This document shows, piece after piece, positions 37,522-46,884 of a stretch of DNA of 64,000 nt (its first letter is position 1; each line of letters begins with the position of its first letter). A program made the translations under genes and the position numbers. This DNA comes from Amycolatopsis sp. cg9 (GTDB lineage: Bacteria; Actinomycetota; Actinomycetes; Mycobacteriales; Pseudonocardiaceae): contig NZ_CP166850.1 of the NCBI RefSeq assembly GCF_041346945.1, positions 5,378,501 to 5,442,500 on the forward strand, read 5' to 3'. The notes below the pieces were generated by a model. It had not been told where the DNA came from and did not search any database. It saw only the letters and a list, made by a program, of their open reading frames with translations.

Positions 37522-38183
37522 GCCTCGTCCTCCGGTTCGCGGTGGGCCACGCTCGTCACGTCGCTGACGGTGCCCGAGCGCGCGGCCACCCACACGTCGT
37601 CGCCGTCCTGGATGACCGTCTTGTGGTCCGGCAGCACGGCGGTGCCGAACCGCATGATGAACGCCACGCGCGCGTCCGTCGCCTCCTGCAGGGACCGGAC
37701 GGAGTGCCCGACCCAGCCCTCGTGCAGCGGCAGCTGCAGCAGCGCCACGTTGCCCGACGGGTCCCGCCACGCCGACGCCACGCCGTCCGGCAGCAGCGTC
37801 CGCAGGAACCGGTCGGTGGTCCACGGCACGGTCGCGACCGTCGGGATCCCCAGCCGCTCGTACACGGCCGCGCGCTTGTGGTCGTAGATCCGCGCGACGA
37901 CGTGCTCGATGCCGAAGTTCTCGCGGGCGACCCGCGCGGAAATGATGTTCGAGTTGTCGCCGCTGGACACCGCGGCGAACGCGCCGGCCCGCTCGATGCC
38001 CGCTTCGATGAGCACCTTGCGGTCGAAGCCGACGCCGACGACCTGCTGGCCGTGGAAGTCGCTGCCGAGCCGGCGGAACGCCTGCTGGTTCTTGTCGATG
38101 ACGGCCACCTCGTGGCCGAGCCGCTCCAGCGCAGCGGCCAGGGACGCGCCTACCCGGCCGCACCCCATGATCACCACGTGCAC
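37518..38183 (-). CDS. ceoB: TrkA-family potassium uptake regulatory protein
   Basis: A 221-aa RCK protein, paralogous to the next gene. The Rossmann motif is VVIMGCGRVGASLAAALERLGH with acidic VIDKNQQAF; DNSNIISARVARENF and DHKRAAVYERLG follow. The TrkA_C domain includes FIMRFGTAVLPDHKTVIQDGDDVWVAA. It should pair with CeoC on a potassium transport system whose membrane subunit is not in this window; the divergent APC-type permease is the closest candidate partner. The GTG at 38183 is about 90 bp from that divergent start. The 4-bp overlap with ceoC indicates coupling. Confidence 0.93.
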   Translation of the reverse strand: MHVVIMGCGRVGASLAAALERLGHEVAVIDKNQQAFRRLGSDFHGQQVVGVGFDRKVLIEAGIERAGAFAAVSSGDNSNIISARVARENFGIEHVVARIYDHKRAAVYERLGIPTVATVPWTTDRFLRTLLPDGVASAWRDPSGNVALLQLPLHEGWVGHSVRSLQEATDARVAFIMRFGTAVLPDHKTVIQDGDDVWVAARSGTVSDVTSVAHREPEDEA

Positions 38184-38275
38184 GCCCTGCCTCCTCTTCG
38201 GCGGTTACCCGTCCGTACCTACCCCGACATGCCAGCGCCGAACCTACCGTGCACCCCGGCGGTTACGCTTCCGTG

Positions 38276-40309
38276 GTGTCGAAGTTCCCGACCGTGCTGA
38301 AACGCCTGGTCCTCGGACGTCCGTTCCGCAGTGACAGGCTCGCTCACACGCTCCTCCCGAAGCGCATCGCGCTGCCGATCTTCGCGTCCGACGCGCTCTC
38401 GAGCGTGGCGTACGCGCCGGAAGAGATCTTCCTGACGCTGAGCGTCGCGGGCCTCTCCGCCTACGCGCTGGCGCCGTGGATCGGCATCATGGTCGCCCTG
38501 GTCATGCTGGTCGTCGTCGCGTCCTACCGGCAGAACGTGCACGCCTACCCGAGCGGCGGCGGCGACTACGAGGTCGCCAACACCAACCTCGGCGGCAAGT
38601 TCGGCCTCACCGTGGCCAGCGCGCTGCTCGTGGACTACGTGCTCACGGTCGCGGTGTCCACTTCGTCCGGTGTGGCCAACATCGGGTCCGCCGTCCCGTG
38701 GGTGGCGCAGCACAAGGTGCTGGCCTCGATCGTCATCGTCGTCGTGCTGACGTCGCTGAACCTGCGCGGCATCCGGGAGTCGGGGAAGGCTTTCGCGATC
38801 CCGACTTACGGGTTCATCCTGGGCATTCTGGTCATGGTCGCGTGGGGCCTGGTGCAGGCGGCCACCGGCACCGAGATGAAGGCCGAGAGCGCGGGCTTCA
38901 CGCTGAACGCCGAAGGCACCTTCGCGGGCGTGGCGTACGCGTTCCTGGTGCTGCGGGCGTTTTCCTCCGGCGCGGCGGCGCTGACCGGGGTCGAGGCGAT
39001 CAGCAACGGCGTCCCGGCGTTCCAGAAGCCCAAGTCGAAGAACGCGGCCACCACGCTGCTGATGATGGGCCTGCTCGCGGTGACCATGCTGGTCGGCATC
39101 ATCACGCTGGCCTCGATCACCGACGTCAAGTTCGCCGAAGACCCGGCCGAACAGCTCGCGGGCGCGCCGGCCGGCTACGAGCAGAAGACGATCGTCGCGC
39201 AGATCGCGCACGCGGTGTTCGCCGACTTCCCGCCGGCGTTCTACTACATCTCCTTCTCCACCGGCATCATCCTGCTGCTGGCCGCGAACACCGCGTTCAA
39301 CGGCTTCCCGGTGCTGGGCTCGATCCTGGCGCAGGACCGCTACCTGCCGCGGCAGCTGCACACGCGCGGCGACCGGCTGGCGTTCTCCAACGGGATCCTG
39401 TTCCTGGCGGCGTTCGCGCTGGTGCTGATCATCGCGTTCGACGCCGAGGTCACCCGGCTCATCCAGCTCTACATCGTGGGCGTGTTCGTGTCGTTCACGG
39501 TGAGCCAGGCCGGCATGATCCGGCACTGGAACCGGTTGCTGGCCAGGGAAACCGACCCGGCGGTGCGGCGGCGGATGCGGCGCTCGCAGACGGTCAACGC
39601 GGTCGGCCTGACGATGACCGGCGTCGTGCTGGTGATCGTGCTCATCACCAAGTTCCTGCTCGGCGCGTGGATCGCGATCGCGGCGATGGTGGCGATCTTC
39701 GTGCTGATGACCGCGATCCGGCGGCACTACGACCGCGTCGCCGACGAGCTGAAGGACCTCGGCGACACCCCGACGGTGCTGCCGTCGCGCAACCACGCGA
39801 TCGTCCTGGTGTCCAAACTGCACCGTCCGACGCTGCGCGCGCTGGCCTACGCCAAGGCGATGCGCCCGGACGTCCTCGAAGCCGTGACGGTCAACGTGGA
39901 CGACGCGGACACCCGCCGGTTGACCGCCGAATGGGACGCCCACAACTTCAAGGTGCCGCTGAAGGTCGTCGAGTCGCCCTACCGCGAGATCACGAAGCCG
40001 GTGCTCGACTACGTCAAGCGCGTGCGCGGGGACAACCCGCGCAACGTGGTGACCGTGTTCATCCCGGAGTACGTGGTCGGGCACTGGTGGGAGCAGGTGC
40101 TGCACAACCAGAGCGCGCTGCGGCTCAAGGGCCGCCTGCTGTTCCAGTCCGGCGTGATCGTGGCGAGCGTGCCGTGGCAGCTGGAGTCGTCGGCCAAGGC
40201 GGCCGCGCGGGTCCGGAACGAACGTCCCGCGGCCGGCGACGTCCGGCGCGGGTTCTCGCCCAACGGCAAGCGGGCCGCCGCGCCGAAACCGAAGGAGCCG
40301 GCCGAATGA
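38276..40309 (+). CDS. APC superfamily permease (Rv2690c type)
   Basis: A 677-aa membrane protein with about twelve helices in the first 480 residues and a soluble C-terminal domain of about 190 residues. It starts VSKFPTVLKRLVLGRPFRSD, nearly as in Rv2690c, followed by LPIFASDALSSVAYAPEEI and ASYRQNVHAYPSGGGDYEVA, typical of the potassium/amino-acid branch of the APC superfamily. The soluble tail (HAIVLVSKLHRPTLRALAYAK) resembles a UspA-like domain. Adjacent RCK genes suggest cation transport, but this is inference. GTG at 38276 is chosen by that match; the next gene overlaps by 4 bp. Confidence 0.9.
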   Translation: MSKFPTVLKRLVLGRPFRSDRLAHTLLPKRIALPIFASDALSSVAYAPEEIFLTLSVAGLSAYALAPWIGIMVALVMLVVVASYRQNVHAYPSGGGDYEVANTNLGGKFGLTVASALLVDYVLTVAVSTSSGVANIGSAVPWVAQHKVLASIVIVVVLTSLNLRGIRESGKAFAIPTYGFILGILVMVAWGLVQAATGTEMKAESAGFTLNAEGTFAGVAYAFLVLRAFSSGAAALTGVEAISNGVPAFQKPKSKNAATTLLMMGLLAVTMLVGIITLASITDVKFAEDPAEQLAGAPAGYEQKTIVAQIAHAVFADFPPAFYYISFSTGIILLLAANTAFNGFPVLGSILAQDRYLPRQLHTRGDRLAFSNGILFLAAFALVLIIAFDAEVTRLIQLYIVGVFVSFTVSQAGMIRHWNRLLARETDPAVRRRMRRSQTVNAVGLTMTGVVLVIVLITKFLLGAWIAIAAMVAIFVLMTAIRRHYDRVADELKDLGDTPTVLPSRNHAIVLVSKLHRPTLRALAYAKAMRPDVLEAVTVNVDDADTRRLTAEWDAHNFKVPLKVVESPYREITKPVLDYVKRVRGDNPRNVVTVFIPEYVVGHWWEQVLHNQSALRLKGRLLFQSGVIVASVPWQLESSAKAAARVRNERPAAGDVRRGFSPNGKRAAAPKPKEPAE

Positions 40310-41493
40310 CGAGCTGGCTGGGCCGGGTCCTCGAGGTCGAGGTCGGGCCGGTCGCGCACGGCGGCCACTGCGTCGCGCGCGCCGACGGCCGGGTCGTGTT
40401 CGTCCGGCACGCGCTGCCGGGGGAGCGGGTCCGCGTCGAGGTCACCGAGGACAACGGCGGTTCGTTCTGCCGCGGCGACGCGGTCGAGGTGCTGTCGGCG
40501 TCCGGCGCGCGGGTCGAGCCGCCGTGCCCGCTCGCGGCGCCCGGCGGGTGCGGCGGGTGCGACTGGCAGCACGCGGCGCCGTCGTACCAGCGCGAGCTGA
40601 AGGCCGCCGTGGTGGCGGAGCAGCTGCGGCGGCTGGCCGGGATCGAGCGCGAGGTCGTCGTGGAGGCGCTGGAGGGCGGGTCGCTGGACTGGCGCAGCCG
40701 CGTCCGGCTGGTGGCCGGCCGGGACGGGCGCGCGGGCCTGCGCGCCCACCACAGCCACCGGGTGGTGCCGCTGGAGAAGTGCCCGATCGCGGTGCCGGGC
40801 GCGCTGGACGACGTCCTCGCGCGCCGCTGGCGCCCGGGTGCCGAGCTGGAAGTGACCAGCGACGGCGACGGCACCCGGCACGTGCGCGAGCTGTCGACGG
40901 TCCGCGGCAAGGTCCGCGCCCGCCAGCTGTCGGGCGGCGTGGCCGTCCAGCACGCGGCGGGCCGCGACTGGCGCCTCGACGCCCACGGCTTCTGGCAGGT
41001 CCACCCGGCGGCGGCGCCCACATTGGCGGCGGTCGTCGCCGAGTGGGCGGAAGCACCGGCGGGCGGGTCGGCGTGGGACCTGTACGCCGGGGTCGGGCTG
41101 TTCGCGTCGGTGCTGGCCGCGCAGGTCGGCGCTTCGGGCCGCGTGCTGGCGGTCGAGTCGGGCCGCCGCGCGGTCACCGACGGCGAGCGGAACCTGGCGG
41201 ACCTCCCGCAGGTCTCGTGGCAGGCGGGGCGCGTGGAGCACGTGCTCGAGTCGGCGGCCAAGCCGGTCGACGTCGTGGTGCTGGACCCGCCCCGGAAGGG
41301 CGCGGGCAAGGCGGTCGTGGAGTCCATCGTGGCGGGCGCCCCGGACCGGATCGTGTACGTGGCCTGCGACCCGGCGGCGCTGGCCCGCGACCTGGCCACG
41401 TTCGCCTCGCACGGGTATTCGCTGACCGATCTGCGGGCGTTCGACGCGTTCCCGATGACCCACCACGTGGAGTGCGTGGCGCTGCTGTCCTGA
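40306..41493 (+). CDS. class I SAM-dependent RNA methyltransferase with TRAM domain
   Basis: A 395-aa enzyme of the TrmA/RumA (uracil-5 methyltransferase) type, matching Rv2689c in position. The TRAM domain (GRVLEVEVGPVAHGGHCVAR) is followed by an iron-sulfur-like Cys set (CPLAAPGGCGGC). The SAM domain carries WDLYAGVGLFASVLAAQV, VVVLDPPRKGAG and IVYVACDPAALARDL with the likely nucleophilic Cys. It should methylate uridine in tRNA or rRNA; the exact site is unknown. The ATG overlaps the permease stop (ATGA). Confidence 0.93.
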   Translation: MTSWLGRVLEVEVGPVAHGGHCVARADGRVVFVRHALPGERVRVEVTEDNGGSFCRGDAVEVLSASGARVEPPCPLAAPGGCGGCDWQHAAPSYQRELKAAVVAEQLRRLAGIEREVVVEALEGGSLDWRSRVRLVAGRDGRAGLRAHHSHRVVPLEKCPIAVPGALDDVLARRWRPGAELEVTSDGDGTRHVRELSTVRGKVRARQLSGGVAVQHAAGRDWRLDAHGFWQVHPAAAPTLAAVVAEWAEAPAGGSAWDLYAGVGLFASVLAAQVGASGRVLAVESGRRAVTDGERNLADLPQVSWQAGRVEHVLESAAKPVDVVVLDPPRKGAGKAVVESIVAGAPDRIVYVACDPAALARDLATFASHGYSLTDLRAFDAFPMTHHVECVALLS

Positions 41494-41526
41494 GTTTTTG
41501 TCGGTGGTGGCGGTAACACTGCTGCC

Positions 41527-42165
41527 ATGACCCCACTCGAGGACTTCGACCTGGCGGCTTCGGCGGTGACCGGCCTGGTGTCGGCGGTCGGCGCCTGGGA
41601 CGCACCGACGGCGTGCGCGGACTGGGACGTGCGCGCGGTGGTGAACCACCTGGCGCACGGGAACGCGAAGGTGGCGTTCTGGGCGGGCGCGGGACCACCG
41701 GCGCCGGAGGGCGACTACCTGGGTGCCTCGCCGGTGGAGGCGTTCGCGGCCTCGGTCTTGCGCGCGCGGACGGTGCTGGTCTCGCCGGGGTTGCTGACGC
41801 GGACGGTGACGACTCCGCTGGGCGAGGTACCGGGGGTGTTCCTGGTGCACATGCGGGTCAACGAGTACGTGGTGCACGGCTGGGACATCGCGGACGCGAC
41901 CGGCGCATCGACGGACTTGCTGCCGGACCTGGCGGTGAGTGCGCTGGAGCAGTGGCGATCCCGCTTCGGGGCGACGCCGCGGCAGCCGGGCGGCCCGTTC
42001 GGCCCGGAGGTCCCGGCCCTGGCGGAGGCGACGGCGGCGGACCGGCTGGCGGCGTTCCTGGGGAGGAGGTCGGCGCGCGGCTTGAGGGGCCTGGCCTGCT
42101 GGTGTGCGCTGCTTGCGGCGTGGACGCCGGTCCGGGCGGCCGGTTTGTGCACCTGTGCGGGGTGA
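41527..42165 (+). CDS. TIGR03086 family metal-binding protein, C-terminus replaced by repeat sequence
   Basis: A 212-aa protein of the DinB/maleylpyruvate-isomerase-N-like superfamily. CADWDVRAVVNHLAHGNAKVAFW and VHGWDIADATG supply the metal-binding His residues. Family members usually end soon after AAFLGR (here about residue 181). The last 30 residues (SARGLRGLACWCALLAAW...) are Cys/Trp/Leu-rich, fit no family, and the TGA lies inside copy 1 of a 78-bp repeat that begins at 42145. The tail therefore looks like read-through into inserted DNA. Some relatives bind mycothiol; the role here is unknown. Confidence 0.8.
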   Translation: MTPLEDFDLAASAVTGLVSAVGAWDAPTACADWDVRAVVNHLAHGNAKVAFWAGAGPPAPEGDYLGASPVEAFAASVLRARTVLVSPGLLTRTVTTPLGEVPGVFLVHMRVNEYVVHGWDIADATGASTDLLPDLAVSALEQWRSRFGATPRQPGGPFGPEVPALAEATAADRLAAFLGRRSARGLRGLACWCALLAAWTPVRAAGLCTCAG

Positions 42166-42222
42166 GGCTGCTCGGCGGGGCTGGTGTGGTTGCTTGCGCT
42201 GCCTGCCGCATCGGCGCGGGCC
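42145..42222 (+). repeat. 78-bp direct repeat, copy 1
   Basis: TTGTGCACCTGTGCG and what follows recur at 42418-42495 with only two mismatches in 78 bp. This copy begins inside the last codons of the TIGR03086-like gene and supplies its stop codon. Confidence 0.88.
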
Positions 42223-42417
42223 AGCGCGACTGGCTGCCTCGGCATCCTGCTCGGCGCGGGTCGGCCGGCGTGCGTGCTGTGCCGGTTCGTTTGCGCGTTG
42301 GCGCGGGTCCGGTGTGGCTGGCTGCCTGGTGCAGGCTGCTCGACGCTGGTGGGCCGGCGTGCGTGCTCGGGCTAGGTCCGCTTGCCGCATCGGCGCTGAC
42401 CGGCGCGGCCGGCTGGC

Positions 42418-42495
42418 TTGTGCACCTGTGCGAGGTGAGGCTGCTCGGCGGGGCTGGCGTGGTTGCTTGCGCTGCCTGCCGCATCGGCGCGGGCC
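42418..42495 (+). repeat. 78-bp direct repeat, copy 2
   Basis: It differs from the copy at 42145-42222 only at two positions (G to A and T to C). Both copies are preceded by GCGGCCGG. Confidence 0.88.
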
Positions 42496-42597
42496 CTTGC
42501 GGCAGGCAGCCGTGCGCCCGCGGGGAGCGAGCTGCCCGAAGCATGGGCGCGCCAACGTCTCCCGCGAGAGTCCGCGGAGCAAGGCCAGTCCACAGCG

Positions 42598-42705
42598 GAC
42601 TACTGGGTCCGGCACGTCCGCGGCGCCGTCCGGTTCGCCGACGGCGTCACGACCCTGGCCGCCGACGGCGTCACGGCGTTCCTGGAGCTCGGCCCGGCCG
42701 GGGTG
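42598..42705 (+). pseudogene. remnant of a type I polyketide synthase acyltransferase domain
   Basis: A 36-codon stretch encodes [17 protein letters not shown] and, further on, [13 protein letters not shown]. This is the signature of the C-terminal part of PKS acyltransferase domains, which select the malonyl-type extender unit. Sequence on either side in this frame does not continue the domain, and no other PKS sequence occurs in the window, so it cannot make a functional protein. It is best read as a relic left by rearrangement. I am confident of the family and not of how it arrived. Confidence 0.8.
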
Positions 42706-42723
42706 CGGGGCGCCTGGCCTGCG

Positions 42724-43155
42724 TCAGCCTGCCCGCCGCACCGCGAACGCCGCGGCCAGGCCCGTCGCCGTCATCGCCACTCCCGAGGCCAGCAGCACCC
42801 ACGCGCCCGCCCCCGGCAGCACCCGTGCCGCCGGTTGGAAGCGGGTCACGCCGGGCAACGTCACCACCAGGTGGCGCAGGACCACGCCCGTCACCACCAG
42901 GCCCGGGAGGCACGCCATCGCCAGTGGCTCGTCCTGCCGCCGGGCGAAGGTCAGGTACGCCAGTGTCCCCGCCACCAGGACCGCCGCCGCGCAGACGAGG
43001 CGCAGGCCCACCGCCAGTTCCGGGTCCGGGGTGCCCGGGGGCAGCGCGGCCGGGAACGTCGCCGTGCGCAGGGTCAGGCCCGCGATCACCCCGAGCCCGG
43101 CCACCGCCACCAGTACGGCTCGCGGCCCTCGCCACTGCGTCACGTCAGGCAGCAT
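42724..43155 (-). CDS. small membrane protein of unknown function
   Basis: A 143-aa protein with four predicted membrane helices (about 12-30, 47-67, 76-95 and 112-135). Loops are short, with [11 protein letters not shown] between helices 1 and 2 and RRQDEP between helices 2 and 3. It ends in AVRRAG. I recognise no family. ATG at 43155 gives [15 protein letters not shown]. It lies 50 bp downstream of the aldehyde dehydrogenase gene on the same strand and ends 18 bp from the PKS remnant. Its hydrophobic pattern is regular, so it is probably a real gene. Confidence 0.65.
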   Translation of the reverse strand: MLPDVTQWRGPRAVLVAVAGLGVIAGLTLRTATFPAALPPGTPDPELAVGLRLVCAAAVLVAGTLAYLTFARRQDEPLAMACLPGLVVTGVVLRHLVVTLPGVTRFQPAARVLPGAGAWVLLASGVAMTATGLAAAFAVRRAG

Positions 43156-43205
43156 AAAGCCGGAAAACCCGCGCTGGGCCGTTCGAATGATCCCGAACGG
43201 GCTAC

Positions 43206-44675
43206 TCAGCCCGCGAACCAGTGCTGCGGGCCCGGGCGCAGGTTCTGGTAGATGTGCTTGACCTCGGTGTACTCCGCCAGCCCCGCCGGGCCCAGCTCGC
43301 GGCCGAACCCCGACTGCTTGTAGCCGCCCCACTCGGCCTGCGGCAGGTACGGGTGGAAGTCGTTGATCCACACCGTCCCGTGGCGCAGCCGCCCGGCCAC
43401 TCGCTGCGCGCGCGAAGCGTCCTGGGTGAACACCGCGCCGGCCAGGCCGTAGTGCGTGTCGTTGGCGATGCGGACCGCGTCGTCCTCGTCGGTGAACGTC
43501 TCGACCGTCAGGACCGGCCCGAACGACTCCTCGACCACCGCCGACGAGCCCTGCCGCACCTCGTCCAGGATGGTCGGCAGGTAGTAGAAGCCCTCCGCCA
43601 GCGCCGGATCCTCCGGTCGGCGGCCGCCCGTGCGCAGCACCGCGCCCTCCGCCAGGGCTGCGGCCACGTACGCCTCCACCTTGGACCGGTGCGCCGCCGA
43701 GATCAGCGGGCCCGTCTCCGCGCGGTCGTCGAACGGGCCGCCCAGGCGGATCCGCTCGGCGCGGCGCACCAGCTCGTCGACGAACTCGCCGTGCCACTCC
43801 CGCTGCACGATCAGCCGCGCCCCCGCCGAGCAGACCTGGCCCGAGTGCAGGAACACCGCCGTCAGCGCGTAGTCGACCGCGGTCTCGAAGTCGGCGTCGG
43901 CGAAGACCACGTTCGGGTTCTTGCCGCCCAGCTCGAGGGCCACTTTCTTGACCGTGCCCGCGGCCGCCGCGGCGATCACCCTGCCGGTGGCCAGGCAGCC
44001 GGTGAACGACACCAGGTCGACGTCCGGGTGGGTCGCCAGCGGCGCGCCCACCTCGGCGCCGGCGCCGAGCACCAGGTTGCCCACACCGGGCGGCAGGCCC
44101 GCCTCGGTGAGCAGCTTCAGGAACAGGATCGCCGTGTGCGGTGTCAGCTCGCTGGGCTTGAGCACGAACGTGTTGCCCGCCGCGAGCGCCGGCGCGATCT
44201 TCCACACCGTCTGCAGCAGCGGGTAGTTCCACGGTGTGATCAGCCCGCAGACGCCGACCGGCTCGTGCACGATCCGGCTGATCGCGTCCGGGTTGCCGGT
44301 GTCGACGACGCGGCCGGCGTCCTGCGCCGCGAGCTTGCCGAAGTAGCGCAGGCAGGCCGCGATGTCGGCCATGTCGTAGCGGCTCTCGACCAGGCGCTTG
44401 CCGGTGTCGAGCGACTCGGCGCGCGCGAACGCCTCCGCGTCGCGGTCGAGCAGGTCCGCGGTGCGCAGCAGCAGGTCACCGCGCAGGTGCGCGGGCGTGC
44501 CGGGCCACGGGCCGGCGTCGAACGCCCGGCGCGCCGCCGCGATGGCCGCCCCGGTGTCCTCGGCGGTGCCCTCGGCGACCGCCGCGACCAGGGAACCGTC
44601 GGCCGGGCAGCGGATCTCCCGGCGCCCGCCGTCCCGTGCGTCCACCCAGTCGCCGCCGATGAAGAAGTCCGCCAT
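43206..44675 (-). CDS. NAD(P)-dependent aldehyde dehydrogenase (betaine-aldehyde dehydrogenase type)
   Basis: A 489-aa member of the aldehyde dehydrogenase superfamily, oxidising an aldehyde to the acid. Motifs visible are the cofactor segment [22 protein letters not shown] and VLKPSELTP, the general base Glu in LELGGKNPN, and the catalytic Cys in [24 protein letters not shown] and the C-terminal [13 protein letters not shown] suit BetB-like enzymes, but the substrate is not certain. No choline oxidase gene is adjacent. ATG at 44675 gives [17 protein letters not shown]; an ATG three codons upstream is equally possible. It is divergent from dxs. Confidence 0.9.
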   Translation of the reverse strand: MADFFIGGDWVDARDGGRREIRCPADGSLVAAVAEGTAEDTGAAIAAARRAFDAGPWPGTPAHLRGDLLLRTADLLDRDAEAFARAESLDTGKRLVESRYDMADIAACLRYFGKLAAQDAGRVVDTGNPDAISRIVHEPVGVCGLITPWNYPLLQTVWKIAPALAAGNTFVLKPSELTPHTAILFLKLLTEAGLPPGVGNLVLGAGAEVGAPLATHPDVDLVSFTGCLATGRVIAAAAAGTVKKVALELGGKNPNVVFADADFETAVDYALTAVFLHSGQVCSAGARLIVQREWHGEFVDELVRRAERIRLGGPFDDRAETGPLISAAHRSKVEAYVAAALAEGAVLRTGGRRPEDPALAEGFYYLPTILDEVRQGSSAVVEESFGPVLTVETFTDEDDAVRIANDTHYGLAGAVFTQDASRAQRVAGRLRHGTVWINDFHPYLPQAEWGGYKQSGFGRELGPAGLAEYTEVKHIYQNLRPGPQHWFAG

Positions 44676-44790
44676 GGCCGCCATTCTCGTGGCCACGCCG
44701 CGTGACCGCCACAGCACGGCGGGGAGACGAGGTTCACCCCGGGTGCTGACGGGTGATCGCTCTCCGCCTGTGATGCCGGACGCGGCGGGC

Positions 44791-44819
44791 GGAACCACCC
44801 TGGCGGGTCTCCGTAGACT
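44791..44819 (+). promoter_or_regulatory. candidate dxs promoter (GGAACC-N17-TAGACT)
   Basis: TAGACT (44814-44819) is a plausible -10 about 50 bp before the dxs start. GGAACC lies 17 bp upstream of it and resembles the -35 of ECF sigma factors more than a sigma-A -35. The call is tentative. Confidence 0.28.
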
Positions 44820-44868
44820 GGCCGGAAGGTGGGGTGTCCGAAGACGAGCGAGGTGGAGACGAGTGACG

Positions 44869-46776
44869 ATGCTGGAGTCCCTCAGCGGGCCGGCGGACCT
44901 GAAGCGCATGAGTGTCGAGGACCTCGGCGAACTGGCTGCCGAGATCCGGGACTTCCTCGTCGACAAGGTCCGCCGCGCGGGCGGGCACCTGGGGCCGAAC
45001 CTCGGCGTCGTCGAGCTCACCCTGGCGCTGCACCGCGTGTTCGACTCGCCGCGCGACGCGATCGTGTGGGACGTCGGCCACCAGGCGTACGTGCACAAGA
45101 TCGTCACCGGCCGGGCGGCCGGGTTCGACCTGCTGCGCCAGACCGGCGGCGTCACCGGTTACCCGTCGCGCGCGGAGAGTGACCACGACTGGGTGGAGAG
45201 CAGCCACGCGTCGTCCGGCCTGTCCTATGTGGACGGCCTGGCGAAGGCGTTCGCGCTGGACGGCGGCGGGCGGCACGCGATCGCCGTCGTCGGCGACGGC
45301 GCGCTCACCGGCGGGATGTGCTGGGAGGCGCTCAACAACATCGCCGCCCACCGGGACCGCCCGGTCGTCATCGTGATCAACGACAACGGCCGGTCGTACT
45401 CGCCGACCATCGGCGGGCTGGCCGACCACCTCGCCGCGCTGCGCCTGCAGCCCGGCTACGAGCGGCTCCTCGACGGCGGCCGCGAGCTCCTCAAGCACAC
45501 CCCGGTCGTCGGCAAGCCGATCTACGCCGCGCTGCACGCCGCGAAGGCCGGGCTGAAGGACGCGCTGAGCCCGCAGGCGATGTTCTCCGACCTCGGCCTG
45601 AAGTACCTCGGCCCGGTCGACGGCCACGACCAGGTGGCGCTGGAGAAGGCGTTCCACAGCGCGAAGGCGTTCGGCGGCGCCGTGATCGTGCACGTGGTGA
45701 CCGAGAAGGGCCACGGCTACGCGCCCGCGGTGAACAACGAGCACGACCAGATGCACCAGACCGACCCGATCGACCCGGAGACCGGCCTGCCGCCGGTGAA
45801 GGGCCCGAGCTGGACCGGGGTGTTCGGCGAAGAGCTGGCGAAGATCGGCGCCGAGCGCGAGGACGTCGTCGCGATCACCGCGGCGATGCTGCGCTCGACC
45901 GGGCTGGACAAGTTCGCCGAGTCCTTCCCGGACCGCTGGTACGACGTCGGCATCGCCGAGCAGCACGCGGTCACCTCGGCCGCCGGGCTCGCGATGGGCG
46001 GGCTGCACCCGGTGGTCGCGATCTACTCGACGTTCCTCAACCGCGCGTTCGACCAGGTGCTGATGGACGTCGCGCTGCACCGCCTGCCGGTGACGCTGGT
46101 GCTCGACCGGGCCGGCATCACCGGGCCGGACGGGCCGAGCCACCACGGCATGTGGGACCTCTCGCTGCTCGGCATGGTCCCGGGCATGCGCGTCGCGGCG
46201 CCGCGCGACCCGGCGACGCTGCGCGAAGAGCTGAACGAAGCCGTCGACGTGGCCGACGGCCCGACGGCGCTGCGCTTCTCGAAGGGCAAGGTCGGCACCG
46301 ACGTCACCGCCGTCGAGCGGATCGGCACGGTCGACGTGCTGCGCCGCCCCACGGAGGGCGCGGACGTCCTGCTGGTGACGGTCGGCGCGTTCGCGACCCT
46401 CGGCCTGGCGGCCGCGGACCGGCTGGCCGACCAGGGCATCGGCGTGACGGTGGTGGACCCGCGCTGGGTCCTGCCGGTCCCGGCCGAGCTGGTCGCGCTG
46501 GCGTCACAGCACAAACTGGTGGTGACGGTCGAGGACAGCGGCCGCCACGGCGGCTTCGGCTCGGCCCTGGCGGCGATGTTCCGCGACGCCGAGTGCGATG
46601 TGCCGCTGCGCGACCTGGCGGTGCCGCAGTCGTTCCACGACCTGGGGAGCCGCGACGAGGTCTTGGCGCGCATCGGCTTGACGGCGCAGGACGTGGCCCG
46701 CCGGGTGACGGAGTGGGCTTCGGGCCGCCTGGGCACGGCTTCCGAGCAGACCGAGAAGAGCGCCGACCGCAGCTGA
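44869..46776 (+). CDS. dxs: 1-deoxy-D-xylulose-5-phosphate synthase
   Basis: A 635-aa ThDP-dependent enzyme that condenses pyruvate and glyceraldehyde-3-phosphate, the first step of the MEP isoprenoid pathway. It opens [23 protein letters not shown], as Dxs1 of Mycobacterium. [14 protein letters not shown], the ThDP/Mg motif [18 protein letters not shown] and the activating Glu in [11 protein letters not shown] are intact. The C-terminal transketolase domain is complete. ATG at 44869 has GGTGGAG 10 bp upstream; a GTG at 44863 is also in frame. In M. tuberculosis dxs1 lies near the same gene block. It probably supplies precursors for menaquinone and polyprenyl phosphates. Confidence 0.97.
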   Translation: MLESLSGPADLKRMSVEDLGELAAEIRDFLVDKVRRAGGHLGPNLGVVELTLALHRVFDSPRDAIVWDVGHQAYVHKIVTGRAAGFDLLRQTGGVTGYPSRAESDHDWVESSHASSGLSYVDGLAKAFALDGGGRHAIAVVGDGALTGGMCWEALNNIAAHRDRPVVIVINDNGRSYSPTIGGLADHLAALRLQPGYERLLDGGRELLKHTPVVGKPIYAALHAAKAGLKDALSPQAMFSDLGLKYLGPVDGHDQVALEKAFHSAKAFGGAVIVHVVTEKGHGYAPAVNNEHDQMHQTDPIDPETGLPPVKGPSWTGVFGEELAKIGAEREDVVAITAAMLRSTGLDKFAESFPDRWYDVGIAEQHAVTSAAGLAMGGLHPVVAIYSTFLNRAFDQVLMDVALHRLPVTLVLDRAGITGPDGPSHHGMWDLSLLGMVPGMRVAAPRDPATLREELNEAVDVADGPTALRFSKGKVGTDVTAVERIGTVDVLRRPTEGADVLLVTVGAFATLGLAAADRLADQGIGVTVVDPRWVLPVPAELVALASQHKLVVTVEDSGRHGGFGSALAAMFRDAECDVPLRDLAVPQSFHDLGSRDEVLARIGLTAQDVARRVTEWASGRLGTASEQTEKSADRS

Positions 46777-46779
46777 GCG

Positions 46780-46797
46780 CCCCGGCTGGGGCCGGGG
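46780..46797 (+). terminator. short hairpin after dxs
   Basis: A 7-bp GC stem (CCCCGGC/GCCGGGG) with loop TGGG lies 4 bp after the dxs stop. It is weak compared with the other terminators of the window. Confidence 0.4.
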
Positions 46798-46821
46798 TGT
46801 CGCCAGGCGTGCTTTCGCGCT

Positions 46822-46869
46822 CCGGAACTGTCGGTGCCCGCCGGTAGAGTGGAAAACGGGGGGCGCCCC
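46822..46869 (+). repeat. 48-bp dispersed element, copy B
   Basis: It matches 31353-31400 at 45 of 48 positions, ending in the same GGGGGCGCCCC. It lies between convergent genes (dxs and the NCS1 permease), 16 bp beyond the permease stop. Confidence 0.85.
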
Positions 46870-46884
46870 ACGGGCGGGGGCGGG

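Larger units (their letters stand above)
42166..42723. other. 558-bp decayed region with repeats and a polyketide synthase scrap
   Basis: No intact gene is present. The stretch holds most of a pair of 78-bp direct repeats 273 bp apart, shorter related repeats between them (two copies of GGCCGGCGTGCGTGCT), and a short PKS acyltransferase fragment at 42598-42705. It looks like an insertion or rearrangement scar. Confidence 0.65.

Noticed and set aside
42463..43251. A functional PKS-type gene on the plus strand
   Set aside because: Only 36 codons match the acyltransferase; flanking residues are unrelated and the frame runs antisense through the adjacent membrane-protein gene.
43221..44705. A 494-codon plus-strand frame opposite the aldehyde dehydrogenase
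   Set aside because: It has no recognisable domain and is antisense to an aldehyde dehydrogenase with intact catalytic Cys and Glu.
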